64,000 bases of DNA from Aculops lycopersici (taxonomy: Eukaryota; Arthropoda; Arachnida; Trombidiformes; Eriophyidae). The notes below the pieces were generated by a model. That model had not been told where the DNA came from. It was given only the letters and a program-made list of their open reading frames with translations, and searched no databases. The DNA lies in NCBI GenBank assembly GCA_015350385.1, contig WNKI01000005.1, forward strand, positions 2,291,567 through 2,355,566, given 5' to 3'. Both the position numbers and the translations under genes were made by a program. Of the stretch, positions 47,965-59,567 are shown piece after piece. Each line of letters begins with the position of its first letter. Positions within the stretch are counted from its first letter, which is position 1.

Positions 47965-49159
47965 GCCTGCCGCTTGCACCTAACTTCGAAAACTCGAGAG
48001 CTAACCTCATAAAACTAACCACATAAATGCAAGGCCAAACCTCATCTATAGGCGCCATTGAGCTATGATTAGTTTGCAGGCCAACTATTCCAGGTTGCCT
48101 AATGGCCACTTGTTTGCCCGTCTTGTGGAGCTGTTGGTGGTGCTGGTGGCTCCATTTGCCTGTGCCGCTCGATTGCAGCTGCCAAACAAACCGGAGAAAT
48201 GACAACACCAACAACAGCAGCATAATAGTCGTTTGTCAAGCCAACTGCCAGCTAGCTTGGCCAAACGGTGTTCTGCTCTCCGAACGAAACGATCGCAGTG
48301 ATCTTAGCAAAAGTTGCTCAACATAAACAGACACTGACTCTCAAGATAGTGTCTAATTTGCAAGATACGTGCGTGAAATAAATTCAGCCGCCATCTTGGA
48401 CGAGTTGTCGTTCGTCGGCGTTGTCGTCGCTGTAAACGTAGTCAAGTTCTTTTGTTGTCGCTCACTCGCTCGCTCGCTCATCTGCTTAAAACTCAGGTAA
48501 ACCCAAAAAGAATCGCAAAGACTCCGCGGACAATCAACAAGTTGTTGTTGACGTCCTCCTAGTTTTTGCTGTGAGTTACCCTAAAAATTTCGCAAGCCGC
48601 CACTTGTTAATGCTCCTTCTTACTCTCTCCCTCTATCATCAATTGCCCCTCATTTGCCACTTCTTCCTTCGTCCTCGACGCTTTAGATTCGGTGGCCTCA
48701 AAATGTTATAAGCTCAGCCCTGACGTCAATTGATCACCACAAAGGAGTAGCAATAGCAGCCTCTAATAGAAGGTTGAGATTAAAAAGAAACCTGCTACAA
48801 CAATAACAACAGGTGGGGATTCCATTTTAATTTTGAATTTTCCAAACTCTCACTTAGATCCACTAAAGCGAGAGAAAACTATTAACGCCCTCAAATTGAG
48901 CTATCGGCATTCGGGTGGGAAACTACCTCACTTTTCTAGCCAATATTCTAGAGTTGCCCTTCGAACTTAGAGCGTTTCAGTGGTACGCAGTCAACTGGCA
49001 CCAGAGCTAAGGCGACAACAGCCAGCAAACAGCGGCGACAACAGCAACAACAAGTGGTTTAGTGGTGGTCCTTTGATACAAAAACATCGCACGTCCTGTT
49101 AACCTGTGGGCCTTCTGCTAGCCCGGAAGCTACACGGTGTCGGCCGAATAATACACTTG

Positions 49160-49161
<2 letters not shown>

Positions 49162-49256
<95 letters not shown>

Positions 49257-49257
49257 A
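49162..49257. repeat. Compound (CA)32-(CAA)n microsatellite
   Basis: An uninterrupted CA run of about 64 bp joins directly to about eleven CAA units. It is the longest uninterrupted dinucleotide run outside the gap-flanking CT tract. Confidence 0.95.
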
Positions 49258-50669
49258 GGCGACAACTTGTTATCTAGCTAACTCGCACGCACAACAGGTG
49301 GCTAGCTTACCGGCTTGTCAAGCGAGCGGCGTGCTAATTAGTGGCTAATTTGCATTTCAATTGCTAGTCGCACGTCTTCTTCTTCTAGTACTACTTCTGC
49401 CTCTTCCTCACCTCACCTCTCCTGTCGCCTGTTACGCTTTAATGAGTTGCAAGCTCAACCAGGACCATAAGACCGAGAAGACGACTATGGCGACAACAAC
49501 AATAAGTGGCTCGCTTGTTCGTTCGCTTTGTTAGAGTCGCTCGCTTGCCGGTACACCATTGTGATCAGCAACAAGGAGAAGAGATTCACAACGACGAAGG
49601 AGGGGCAGCCGCAGCAACTTGCCGATAGTAATCATAATAATAGGAGTACGTCAACTTGAGATAGCTTGTTATTTGTTGACGCCACCACCCGCGGGATTCG
49701 GTGTAACCGAGCGCCACGCCTCTCTAATATCCAATCGACTCAACCCGCCGCGGAGTTCCGCAGGGACTCATGCGACTTCGAGTTGGCGGTGCACGCGACC
49801 ATAGTCAAATCAATTGATTGGTTAGGTTTTTTATGTCTCAATTGCTCACGTTGAATGCTAAGCTTGAGTTGAGTTAGTTTTGGAGAGTTGAAGCGCAATA
49901 GAAACAATATCAAACTACATCAGCAGCAACAACGACGACAGCCCAAAGTCAACTGCACAATCGGCGAGAAATTTTCAAGTGGCTGGCTGTGGTTGCTAGT
50001 GACGAGGACACGCCGAAGTTAAAGGCATTTTTCTCCCTCTCTTCGAAACAATAAGCCAAACAACAGAGACTACCAGGCAACCAGGCGGCCGCTGCGACTT
50101 GCAGTCGGCTGCTGTCGGTTGTCGTTTTGCATTGCTTTGCATCGGGCGTCAAATGGCTGGCTCATGGTAACTAGCTAGCAGAGCAAGCTACCATCACAAG
50201 CCCATACAATAAGAATCAGAAATTATAAATCAGTTTGCCAATCAGACGGCACGATCTGTTGAGCTGATGTTTGTAGCTGCGCTTGCTGCCCTGACGAAAT
50301 AGTAGAGCCAGAGGCCGCGGCGTCGGCAGTGGAAATTGAGACCTGGCTAAATGGACGACGTCAATAACTTTAGCAGCAGCAGCTGCGGCGGCAGCAACAC
50401 CAATGACAACAACAACACTAATGAGCGGACGACAGACAAAAAATATCCACCGAGCAACCCAAAAATTTGGGTGCCTTGACTGAGGAGCGCATAGGAGCGG
50501 TGCAAGTGTAAGTGTAAATTATGATGCGCCCAACAGGCCGCTGCGCCGTCGCGGCCGCGAGCTTTCGAGTTTGCGCTCTGCGTTCCTCTGCCATTTCAGT
50601 GACTCCGCGACTCGAGTTGGTGGTTGTTGATCCTCGCCGCCGCCTTTTGCCCCCGCTCTCTCTCTCTCT

Positions 50670-50783
50670 NNNNNNNNNNNNNNNNNNNNNNNNNNNNNNN
50701 NNNNNNNNNNNNNNNNNNNNNNNNNNNNNNNNNNNNNNNNNNNNNNNNNNNNNNNNNNNNNNNNNNNNNNNNNNNNNNNNNNN
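50670..50783. other. Assembly gap (114 Ns)
   Basis: A run of N sits between a CT microsatellite on the left and a CGT repeat on the right. The true length is unknown and the sequence is probably simple repeat that could not be assembled. Confidence 0.98.
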
Positions 50784-50810
50784 CGTCGTCGTCGTCGTCT
50801 CGTCGTCGTC

Positions 50811-50896
<86 letters not shown>
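50784..50896. repeat. (CGT)n followed by a (CT)n tract of about 85 bp
   Basis: CGT units interrupted once by CT (50784-50811), then an uninterrupted CT run to 50896, about 345 bp before the POU start codon. The gap lies inside the same repeat complex. A GAGA/CT tract of this kind near a promoter could bind GAGA-type factors, which is inference. Confidence 0.9.
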
Positions 50897-50900
<4 letters not shown>

Positions 50901-51241
50901 CTTTGCTGCAGCGCATCTGCGTGTGCGTGCGTCTATGTCAACCTGCGGCAGTGCACAGATAGAGATGGGCTCACGAAAGTCGCCGAAATAGCTGCCGTCG
51001 ACTAGTCTCGCTAGTGCAGGCAGCAAAAACCTGGTCTCTTGAATCCCGATTGCGCTGGCGCCGCGCGTGCTACAGTCGCTGGGAGTTTTGCCTTTCGCTG
51101 CTGCTACTGCTTCTGCAGCCCTCATAACAAATGCGCCGGCAAAGCTCGCAGTGCCACCCCCGTTGAAACTAGAGGCAGCTATAAAACTTGACCGCACAAC
51201 ATTTGGAGCGCCACTTTGCAAACCGACTCCAATTGTGCAAC

Positions 51242-53272
51242 ATGGCAGCCTCACAAGGCGACTTTTCAGCAGCAACTGCGACTGCCGCGACCCTCTGGTC
51301 AGCCCAACAGCAAACACCGCAGCAGCAGCACCAAGTCAAAATTGAAGAGGACGACGAAGACGAAATGATAATCAATATAGAGACCGACGAGCAGCAGCAG
51401 CCGCATCAAGACCAACCGATGACGTCAAGTTCAATGGAGGAAGATCATCACGAGCAGCAACATCAGCGGCAGCAAGATCACGAGCAAGAGACTGCACTTA
51501 ATTTAAGTTTGCACCACGAGACGTCAGAGATAAATGCATCAAACGAGACCAACAATCTGCTCATGACGGCAATGCGAAGCTCGAAGCTGTTGCCAACCCA
51601 ACACCAACAGTTTCAATCCAGATTTCCATTCACAACAAACACAATCTCGCCAGACCATCTAGAGGGTCCAACGACCACAGCATCGAGTTTGCAGCAACAG
51701 CAGCAACATCTCGACACCACTAATTACACAACCAAATTGACCAGCTTTATAATGGACGCTCTAGCGGCCCAAAATCTCGCCAATTACCAGCAGCAGCAGC
51801 AACAACAACAACAACAACAATCATCAGCAGTAGCATCCAATTACATGACTCAATCAAGTAACTCAATCAACCCCAACAAAAGCGCTCAATCCCTTCTGAA
51901 CCCGCTAGCCTTGCAGCTTCATAGCCAGAGCAGTAGTTCGGCTTCTGCAAATATGAGCTCTTCAGACCTCAGTCACTTGTTTATCCATCAACCTTCCCTC
52001 AACTTATCAGCACCTTCAATTCAATCCTCTATCATGAGTAATACCAAGTCCAACAACCAACACTCAACCGGAAGCTCGGCTCAAAATTCATCGGGCTCCA
52101 ACTCGTCCGCCTCCTCCACTTCCGGCTGGGTATCGGCTGGTTGCAACGATCAAACAATGAGCAGTAACAGCAGCAATGGAAATAGTAGCTGCAATAGCAA
52201 CAACAGCTCACCCGATAGAAGCGCCTGCAACTCCCTCTCGCCGGCAGCGGTGCTAAATGGGGGCGGTAATAGTAATAATAATAATAACATTAATAACAAT
52301 AATAATAATAATAATCATCATCATCATCATAATATGCCACCTAGCGCTGGCGCAGGTATTTCAAGCAGCGGATTGCATCAACTAACCCACCTGACGCAAC
52401 AATTAAACAATCACAAACACAACCTAGCTGCGGTTATGGCAGCGGCCAGTTTGAATCCTCATCACCACTTGTCACAGCAACAGCAACAACAACAATCATC
52501 ACAACATGTCCTTCCACGGCACCAACTTCACAACCCACTCACAGGTCTCGACTTGAAGCTATCGTTGCCCAATGGCGGCGGCCTCCTATCGCCGGTACTA
52601 GCAGGTGGTCCCTCAAGCACAAGCCATTTGGCTTCCCCACAGGCACAACCCATTGACGCAACAACAGGTATTGGAACTACAAGTGGCTCCAGACCAGCAC
52701 AACAGCAGACAACCAATGGAGGCAGACCCATGTTCTTGCACCATCATCATCACCACCACCATCATCATCACCACGAGATGGGTCCCATTCACAAAACTGA
52801 CGCCGAGGATTTAGATAGGATTAGGGATTTTATTGAGCTCTTTAAAACGCGACGCGGCGTCTTGGGTCTGACCCAAAAGCAAGCGGCGCAATGCTTTAGA
52901 GCCTACACCAATGACAAGTACGCATTTTCAGACAACTTTGTAGGCCACTTTGAGGGCTTTCAATTCCGCCCCCAGACTGCAATGACAATTGCCGACTCGC
53001 TGGCCGAGTGGCTGGACTATGCTGAGAACGAAACTCGCCAGGGTCGCCAATTAAGCTTTATGCCTGGCAAGGTAAAGGAGACGAGGAAGCGGAAGTACGA
53101 GGTCATTAGGATTCGCGATTCGGCTAAACGGGTTCTAGTGGAGGCGTTCGAAAAGAATCGCTCGCCCTCGACTAGCGAGCTTGAGGCTCTTAGCATCAAG
53201 ACAAACATTCCCAGTCGCAACATTGAGATCTTCTTTAAAAACAGGAGAACATCCAGACAGTATCACCAGTAG
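51242..53272 (+). CDS. Divergent POU-homeodomain transcription factor
   Basis: A single exon of 676 aa. The ATG at 51242 (MAASQGDFS) is taken as the start; the frame is open 54 bases earlier but only from TTG. Residues 1 to about 515 are low-complexity Q, N, S and H tracts, including a run of 14 consecutive His codons near 499-512. A POU-specific domain follows at about 520-597 (FKTRRGVLGLTQKQAAQCF, FSDNFVGHFEGFQF, DSLAEWLDYAENE) and a homeodomain formed by the last 60 residues, ending NIEIFFKNRRTSRQYHQ. It aligns without gaps to POU homeodomains from the first helix to the NRR motif. Unusual residues are Phe at 48 (normally Trp), Lys at 50 (normally Cys in POU), and Asp-Asn and His in place of the contact Gln44-Thr45 and Arg49 of Oct-type POU-specific domains. 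It should be a nuclear DNA-binding regulator with changed specificity. I cannot assign it to a POU class. Confidence 0.88.
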   Translation: MAASQGDFSAATATAATLWSAQQQTPQQQHQVKIEEDDEDEMIINIETDEQQQPHQDQPMTSSSMEEDHHEQQHQRQQDHEQETALNLSLHHETSEINASNETNNLLMTAMRSSKLLPTQHQQFQSRFPFTTNTISPDHLEGPTTTASSLQQQQQHLDTTNYTTKLTSFIMDALAAQNLANYQQQQQQQQQQQSSAVASNYMTQSSNSINPNKSAQSLLNPLALQLHSQSSSSASANMSSSDLSHLFIHQPSLNLSAPSIQSSIMSNTKSNNQHSTGSSAQNSSGSNSSASSTSGWVSAGCNDQTMSSNSSNGNSSCNSNNSSPDRSACNSLSPAAVLNGGGNSNNNNNINNNNNNNNHHHHHNMPPSAGAGISSSGLHQLTHLTQQLNNHKHNLAAVMAAASLNPHHHLSQQQQQQQSSQHVLPRHQLHNPLTGLDLKLSLPNGGGLLSPVLAGGPSSTSHLASPQAQPIDATTGIGTTSGSRPAQQQTTNGGRPMFLHHHHHHHHHHHHEMGPIHKTDAEDLDRIRDFIELFKTRRGVLGLTQKQAAQCFRAYTNDKYAFSDNFVGHFEGFQFRPQTAMTIADSLAEWLDYAENETRQGRQLSFMPGKVKETRKRKYEVIRIRDSAKRVLVEAFEKNRSPSTSELEALSIKTNIPSRNIEIFFKNRRTSRQYHQ

Positions 53273-55073
53273 AGAAAAAAAGAGAGTAATAATTCATAAC
53301 ATAAAAATAGATGTCTTATCATAAGCAATCATCACTCATTACAAAATCATCATAATACAAAAGAAACAGACATACAAACACAACGATATATAATCAGAAT
53401 CCTTAAAAATCCGTGTAACAATGAACAAACGAACAAAAACTAAACAGATTATCTCACAATTATTAGCATCATCTTTCTCGTCATTATTATTACCATAATC
53501 ATTAATATCGAATACTTGATTAACTAAGTTACTAGTCAATCTTAATATTCATTCATTATCCACTAAAAGATTGTGAGAGAGTTGTCTATATCGTCTCCAC
53601 TTGGCCACTTGGCAACGACCATCAAGACCCATCTGGTGTCTATATCTGCTTCTGCAATCACTAGTTGCCATAGACACGCTGCAACAAGCACCAATGTGTA
53701 AACACTATAGACGCAAATAAATTCAACATTTTATATCATCATTTCAAGGAAAAATATATGTATATTCAATGAAAATATATATATCATCACTCTTCAACTG
53801 ACATCGACTACCATTGTACACTTGCACACGAATGCCATTGCTGATATACCTGAGCCATCGACACCTCAACCAATAGAGACCTCCTACAAGACACACGAGT
53901 GCATTTGTCAGCCCTACTAGAATTAAACGAGAAATGGAAGAGGGAGTGAGAGCTAATAAAAAATGATAATTCTCATCAAATCATGATAACCATTATATCT
54001 AGTAACTTTCTCTCGCTCGCTTGCCACTGCTGTCGCTTCCACCGAGACCAGCGTCTCGCCGTCTGGATCCTCATCATGGTGCGCCCAACACCGAGAATTT
54101 TGTACCATTTAAAGATAATGCAATCTTTGGACCATCCTGCAGTCACAGGAATTAATTTTTCCCTACTCATGAGTTGCAATTGCAATACTCGTTGTTGATT
54201 CATCGCAGGCGATCTTTTGAAGGCGCAAAATTTTTGGTATTGGCTGTAGTGGCGGTTCGGTAGTTAGTAGCGCAGTCGGTGATTAGATATTGTTGCTATT
54301 CGTTCATTTGCCACCCATTGGATGCTACACTTGCTAACCTTACATTCACAGTATCTAGCCGAGAAATCTCCTCCTGTTGCTCACGTCGACCTCCTATTGT
54401 ATTCTGAATTGGGGAGAGAGAGAGAGAGAGAGAGGGCGCATTCAGTTGGGTGCAGTCGTCGCGGGGAACAAACAAACACGTCAAGCGCTGATGGAAGCTA
54501 ACAAGTGGCAGCGAGACCAGTCATCGTCTTCTCAGCTTTGGTTGAATATTTTATCCTCATTAGATTCACATTAAAGCATCAGAGGCTCAAGTGCTTGACA
54601 CTCCTACGATCATTTGCGCGAGGTAGTTTCGGCTGCTCAAGTGTATCAGATGACAGGGCTACGCCTCAAGAAAATGTCTTGATGATTGAGGCTCGACGGA
54701 ATTTCAAATCCCACGATTTTAGTCTCTAGATTTGGGTGCGGAAATGTATATTTTCGCTTTTCCTTGGAGAGATTATGTTTGTTCTCTTTGTGGTTGGCGT
54801 TGAAGTCTTAGTCTCTGTCATCACCACCAACATCATCATCACAAACCAAAACATTGAGTGAGATATTCAAAGAAACTCGAACAGCCGAAATCAAACGCAG
54901 TGTAGTGAGTGATAATGTAATAAAGAGGATGATTTAATTTGTTGGGCTCAACGAACGAGAGTTTCTGCTCTGTATAGTATAGTAGAGTAAAGTAGCCCAC
55001 AATTGCGATGCGTCGCGTCTCCTCTGGATCGCGATGAACCAATCAAGATGCAAATCAAGGGAGAAGATCTCTA
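53273..55073. other. 3' flank of the POU gene and of LC3
   Basis: No gene is supported. The left part is AT-rich and is likely the POU 3' UTR. The right part should contain the 3' UTR of the minus-strand LC3 gene. A short (GA)n run lies near 54415-54435. Confidence 0.4.
53716..53721 (+). terminator. Candidate polyadenylation signal of the POU gene
   Basis: AATAAA about 440 bp after the POU stop codon. A second AATAAA lies at 53955-53960. Which one is used cannot be told from sequence. Confidence 0.35.
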
Positions 55074-56358
55074 TTATATCGTCGTTGTCTTAGATGGACT
55101 CCTTTCGGTCGTGACCATTTTCGTTGCTTTAGATTGTATGTGATATGTGCTTGTATTAGTCTGTTGCATAGACAAAGGTGGTAAGTTCTTCTGTTGATGG
55201 TAATGGATTTGATCAGCCTCCTTGGTGTTGAAGCCAAAGACTTCCTGCGACGCATAGACTATGTACAAAAATCCATCCTCGTCGCGCTCCCTCTCATAGA
55301 GTTCCACCACCGAGAGTGAGTTTTGGCAGATAGAACGCTGATTGGCCAGCAAGAAAAAAGCTTGATTTGGATGCAACGAGAGCCGACGTCTGGTGGTGGT
55401 TAGGAGAGATAGTTGCAAGTTGGTCCGGTTTGGGCAAGTATTAAATTTTGTAGTGGTGGTAGAGTATGTTTCGGTTAGTGACAAGTGTTAGTTCAATTTG
55501 ATTAGCTGGATTTTGGTACCGCAACTTAGCCGCTCTGATGAGAGGATAGACATGGGAAATAGCTACAGATGTGGGGAACAGATAGCTATCAACTGGTAGT
55601 TGTGTCGTTGTACTGGTTCTCTGTCCTTTAGACTCGCCACCATAAAGCGCACCAGCCATCCAGTGGCAATTAGTTGACTATTTTGGTGCACATGGTAATG
55701 GCAACAAGTGGCAGGAGCTGCAGATGCACTTCCTATTGTTTGCTCCCCTTGTGTACTTCGCGTTTCCTTACTCTAATCTGTTAAATTTATTTTTGACCAA
55801 TCGACTTTCAGTTTGTCAAAGAGTCAACAGAAGTTTACACTACTGCCACCACTGCTTTAGACGCTAAAACTCCTGCTCTAAAACCACCAATTGGTAGTTT
55901 TGAGCTAGTGAATATGTCGGGTCAAGTACCTTCCTCCCTCTTTCAACAAAAAACTAGCGGCGATTTTTGGTCATCAATCCAAATGGTGGATCTCGAATTC
56001 AACTTACCTGATAATCTTGATTAGTTCACCAATTGAAACGTGATCGGGAACCAGGTACTTCCGCTTCTCGATCATTGGCAACTGTTTCTCTCCATGATAT
56101 CGCTCAATAATCATGGGAATTTTGTTTGGAAATTGGCAACGAATGTCAGCAGCATCTCGTTTGCGTTGAGCTGTTGAGGGTTGTATGTAGTGATTAGTTA
56201 GTCTTTCTTGAGTCCATCCTTTTGTTTCTCTCACCTCAAAACCTGTGATCTACACACTAAAAGCGTCAAGTTGATTAGAGATTCTAAATACAAGGATTGA
56301 GAAATCAAAACTTACCAAGTGATTTCATTTGCTTGAAACTCTTGGTTGAAGCGGACAT
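55074..56358 (-). CDS. LC3-type Atg8 ubiquitin-like autophagy protein with long C-terminal tail
   Basis: Minus-strand exons are 56358..56316 (14 codons), 56170..56008 and 55389..55074. The introns are GT-AG (145 and 618 bp), the phases match and the product is 173 aa. The spliced protein reads through the LC3 fold: the short first exon (SFKQMKSL), IRCQFPNKIPMIIERYHGEK, KRKYLVPDHVSIGELIKIIR, RRLSLHPNQAFFLLANQ, YERERDEDGFLYIVYASQEV and FG with Gly121. FKQ at the N terminus and IERYHGEKQLP resemble the LC3 branch more than GABARAP. Atg8 proteins are cleaved by ATG4 after this glycine and attached to phosphatidylethanolamine on autophagosomes. The tail after Gly121 is 52 residues, rich in Gln, Thr, Ser and Lys; LC3A/B have 1-5 residues there and LC3C has about 20. 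Confidence 0.93.
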
Positions 56359-59300
56359 TTTCGCTTTCTGTGTGGGTTAATTCGAGTCGCCAACTGGCTC
56401 ACAATCGATGTCGTTAAGTTACTCGATGCTTTCAACTGATGGTGACTGATTGGTTGCTGGTCGTCCTAAGATTATCCTGTTGCTCTGAGTTTCAACCCGA
56501 GTTGTTCCTCCTTTTGAAATACGATATCCTTTCTCTCCTGGGTGTGAGGATATTCAGATTTTTCTATTATTCAATCTTTGTTATTTGCTTGGCAAGAATA
56601 GTAATCTTTGATCGTCGATGAATGCAATAAATTTCTCCTTCCTTTTGTTGTTCTTTGAGAGGTATACTGACAAAACTATTGACAATAATTCTTCGAATTG
56701 CACGAAATATTTGTTATCTTTAATCGCTAGATATTGATAATATTACTTGAATCGTGCGATTAATATCGTCTCGTTATGAGCAAGGGTACGATTCCTTTAT
56801 ATTGGTGGATAAGAGTTCGTTGTGATCCAATTTAAATTCACGTTAGTTCCGATTGTCTATTTGACAAATAATTTTGGTGCTTTCTCATGAGAACTATGGT
56901 TTATTATTGTTTGTTTCTGTTATTCGTTGTTGTTGTGCCTTTTAGCCGATGTTTCGTCAGCAGGATTTTAGTTTATGTGTGGGAGTAGAAGTAGACGGTA
57001 TCCAAAAGAGTATAGAGTGCAATGAGTTATATTGAGATATGCAGCAAAGCAGCACCCAACACCACCAAACGCTAAATAGATCTCGATGTATATGCGCTAC
57101 AAAGACACTACGCAGTGTCTGCATACTCGACGCTTGATAATTTTCAGGGCGCACTACGTACTTTCGCTCTCTGTGGCCATTGTTGTTGTTGTTTTTGCCA
57201 CTGGCTTTGGTAGTGCTTCGCTCGTTGTGTTGTTGTTTATTTTTGTGCGCTAGTTCGTAGGGCTGCCGCGAGGAGCGCTGCAGCCGTACGCTCACTCCGC
57301 TGCCCTCTGTAGTACACTGTGCACAATAGAAATTGAGTGCAGTTTTTAGCCTTGCAAATCCCTTGCATTTTGTAAGCAGCGATTGTAGAAACAAGTGCAT
57401 AGGATTCTTGAAGCAGCAGCAGCAAAAGCAGCGGCCCCATTTGTAGGTGAGCAGCCATACGAGTTGTGCGCGTAGCGCCTGCTCGCTTGCCCAGGCTAAG
57501 AGGCGCCTCGCACTTGCTAGAATCTTGCAGGTGGTTGTGGTCTTGCCAATCTGTTGGCGAGCCATGCGCTTTTAATGGATTTCATAAGACTTAATGTTGC
57601 TCTTTGATAGATCTTACGTCAGGTCGTGATAAACACGCGAGACTTCCCGTCCACTCCAAGCGATTTGACTCTGAAATAGGAGAAATCCCAGCTGAATTTA
57701 ACCCTCTCAAGACTGTTCATTAGAATACTAATTATGTCCATCAGATTATCACGAATCCTCCACGTCACTCTCATCACGAGACTTGCTAGTGCTACCCTTG
57801 CCGCTCTTGATTCTGTAACTGCTGCTCTTCACAAATTCACTTATTAACCATTAACTGGCATTGTGTTGCTGCCGACTAAAAGCAATCATCTGATGTGTAG
57901 AGGTGGGAGTCCGTATTATTGACATCTACTGTAGTTGAGATTAATTTGTTGGTTCTTAAGTTTATCTTCTTCATCGATCAATTGTTGTAAATCCCAATGA
58001 ATCCGAAGCAATTTTTACATTTTTGGTGCACTTAAGCATTAGATAATCCTACTTATCTCTAACTACTCATTACTACTCTCTAGGTGGCGAGGTTTTAGCC
58101 CTTTCTCAAAAATACAATTTTTTAAATCAAAAACTCAAGCGCGACAATCCACTTTGTGCGTTGATGCATACACAAGTGATCGAATCAGTCTTGATTTGTT
58201 GCCAAAACATATGGACGATCCTACTCAGGTTACGCGCATCCGACTTGATTGATGGAGTTGTTGTGGCACTTGTTGTAGGCATAGCTGGAAATTTCACTAT
58301 CTCTCTTGTCGGGTGATTCAATGCATTATTGAAGTGGACTAGACTTGACTCGACTAGACTCTCTCTAAATGACTCATTGAAGGTTATCCAAAAGATTAGC
58401 TTATAGTGCTAAGCAATTAGTGAAACTGCTAGACACAAACGGAAACTTCCCATTTGATGTCACAAAGCTTGTCAATTGGGCGAGATCTTGCGCGATTGTA
58501 TTCATCCTGAATATGAGCAAAGCTGAGCAGAGAGCAAACCCATCATTGATTGGCCATCATACTCACGTAATGGAAAGATATAACTTTAAATAACAAGAGC
58601 AGCATCAGATTGGCCGGCGTAAATATACACAAATCTGCAGGTGCAAAGTAACTATTTACTTAGCTGGCATCTTGTGGCGTCCGATAGTTCGACTACCACT
58701 ACCCCAACCTCAGACATCTCTATCACCACCACTAGCTAGCTAGCTGCATTACGTTGTCTTAGTGAGGACCCTAACACTAGCACTCTAAACTCGATCACGA
58801 GAGACAGACGATTGGTCTGTCTATCTAGCAACAATAACAGCCACAACAGATACTCTGGTTGCATGAACCACAACAAGAACAAGGACCTTGGCGTAAACTA
58901 ATGATAAATATTATTGGTGGTTTCGCACGCCACTCAACATTAAGAGGGACTAATAGTAATTGCCGTAAACACTCGTGAACTTTCACACTGTATCTGTTTC
59001 ATTGTTGACTTACAGACTTAGGATCAAACTTCCTGTGTCCAAATGAGCCTAACGCTGGACGCGATAAAATCTAGCTGGCGGCCATTTAGCGCTGGACTCC
59101 TCTAAGCAGTTGGCTGCTGACCGTTTGCAATCGGGAGTAGTGGGCTCTGCCAAATGCATTTCGCCCATAGAGATATATATCGTTTCGCTCAGCTGCTGCC
59201 GCCACTGCTTTCTATGGGTACCTCTATGGGTATTTTGCCTCCAACGAAGGCACCAGGCATCTCTAGCTCAGATCTAGTGGTAGTATCGGAATTTGCGCGC

Positions 59301-59567
59301 TTCAACTTCCAACCTTCATGTTGCAGTGAAGGGTTCACATGATGCAAACGATAACATTCTTAGGTGGGATTTGGTTCAGTCTGGATCTAATGCTTCGACT
59401 TCAAAGCAGGTAAGTGGATAAGTCACATAGATTATGCTTTGTTTGAGGCTTCTATATATATTACCAGTCCGACAAGGTTAAAAAATCCAAAGTCCAACTA
59501 TATCTAGGTATGCATGTAGAAAAGATTTAACCGTCTTCATAGCGAAGCTAAATAAACAAACATCAAG
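56359..59567. other. Intergenic region upstream of LC3 and of the tau-like gene
   Basis: No gene is supported over about 3.2 kb. A 202-codon minus-strand frame at 56957-57565 has biased composition and no recognisable relatives. The LC3 promoter should lie near the left end and the tau-like promoter, and possibly further 5' exons, near the right end. Confidence 0.35.

Larger units (their letters stand above)
31096..51241. other. Gene-poor region of about 20 kb upstream of the POU gene
   Basis: No protein family is recognisable in any frame. The many open frames of 60-190 codons occur on both strands in overlapping sets and translate simple repeats (poly-Q, poly-S, RE/ER runs), so they are treated as chance. 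From about 32.8 to 50.3 kb the sequence is GC-rich and full of short iterated words such as CTGG, CTAG, CCAG, GTC and CAA. Developmental transcription factor genes often have large flanks holding enhancers and untranslated exons, so this is the likely control region of the POU gene. That is inference. Specific repeats are listed separately. Confidence 0.4.

Noticed and set aside
51188..51241. TTG at 51188 as the POU start
   Set aside because: The in-frame ATG at 51242 is preferred. The upstream codons show no conservation signal.
50418..51317. 299-codon minus-strand frame across the gap
   Set aside because: It consists of an RE/ER run from the CT microsatellite plus undetermined residues, and it overlaps the POU 5' end in antisense. 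It is a repeat artefact.
54600..54730. tRNA-like B-box (TTTCAAATCCC)
   Set aside because: No matching acceptor stem, anticodon arm or A-box could be folded around it.
56957..57565. 202-codon minus-strand frame upstream of LC3
   Set aside because: No recognisable domain; a Cys run and an Asn run come from simple repeats; there is no signal that it is spliced to LC3. It could still be an unknown gene, but nothing supports it.
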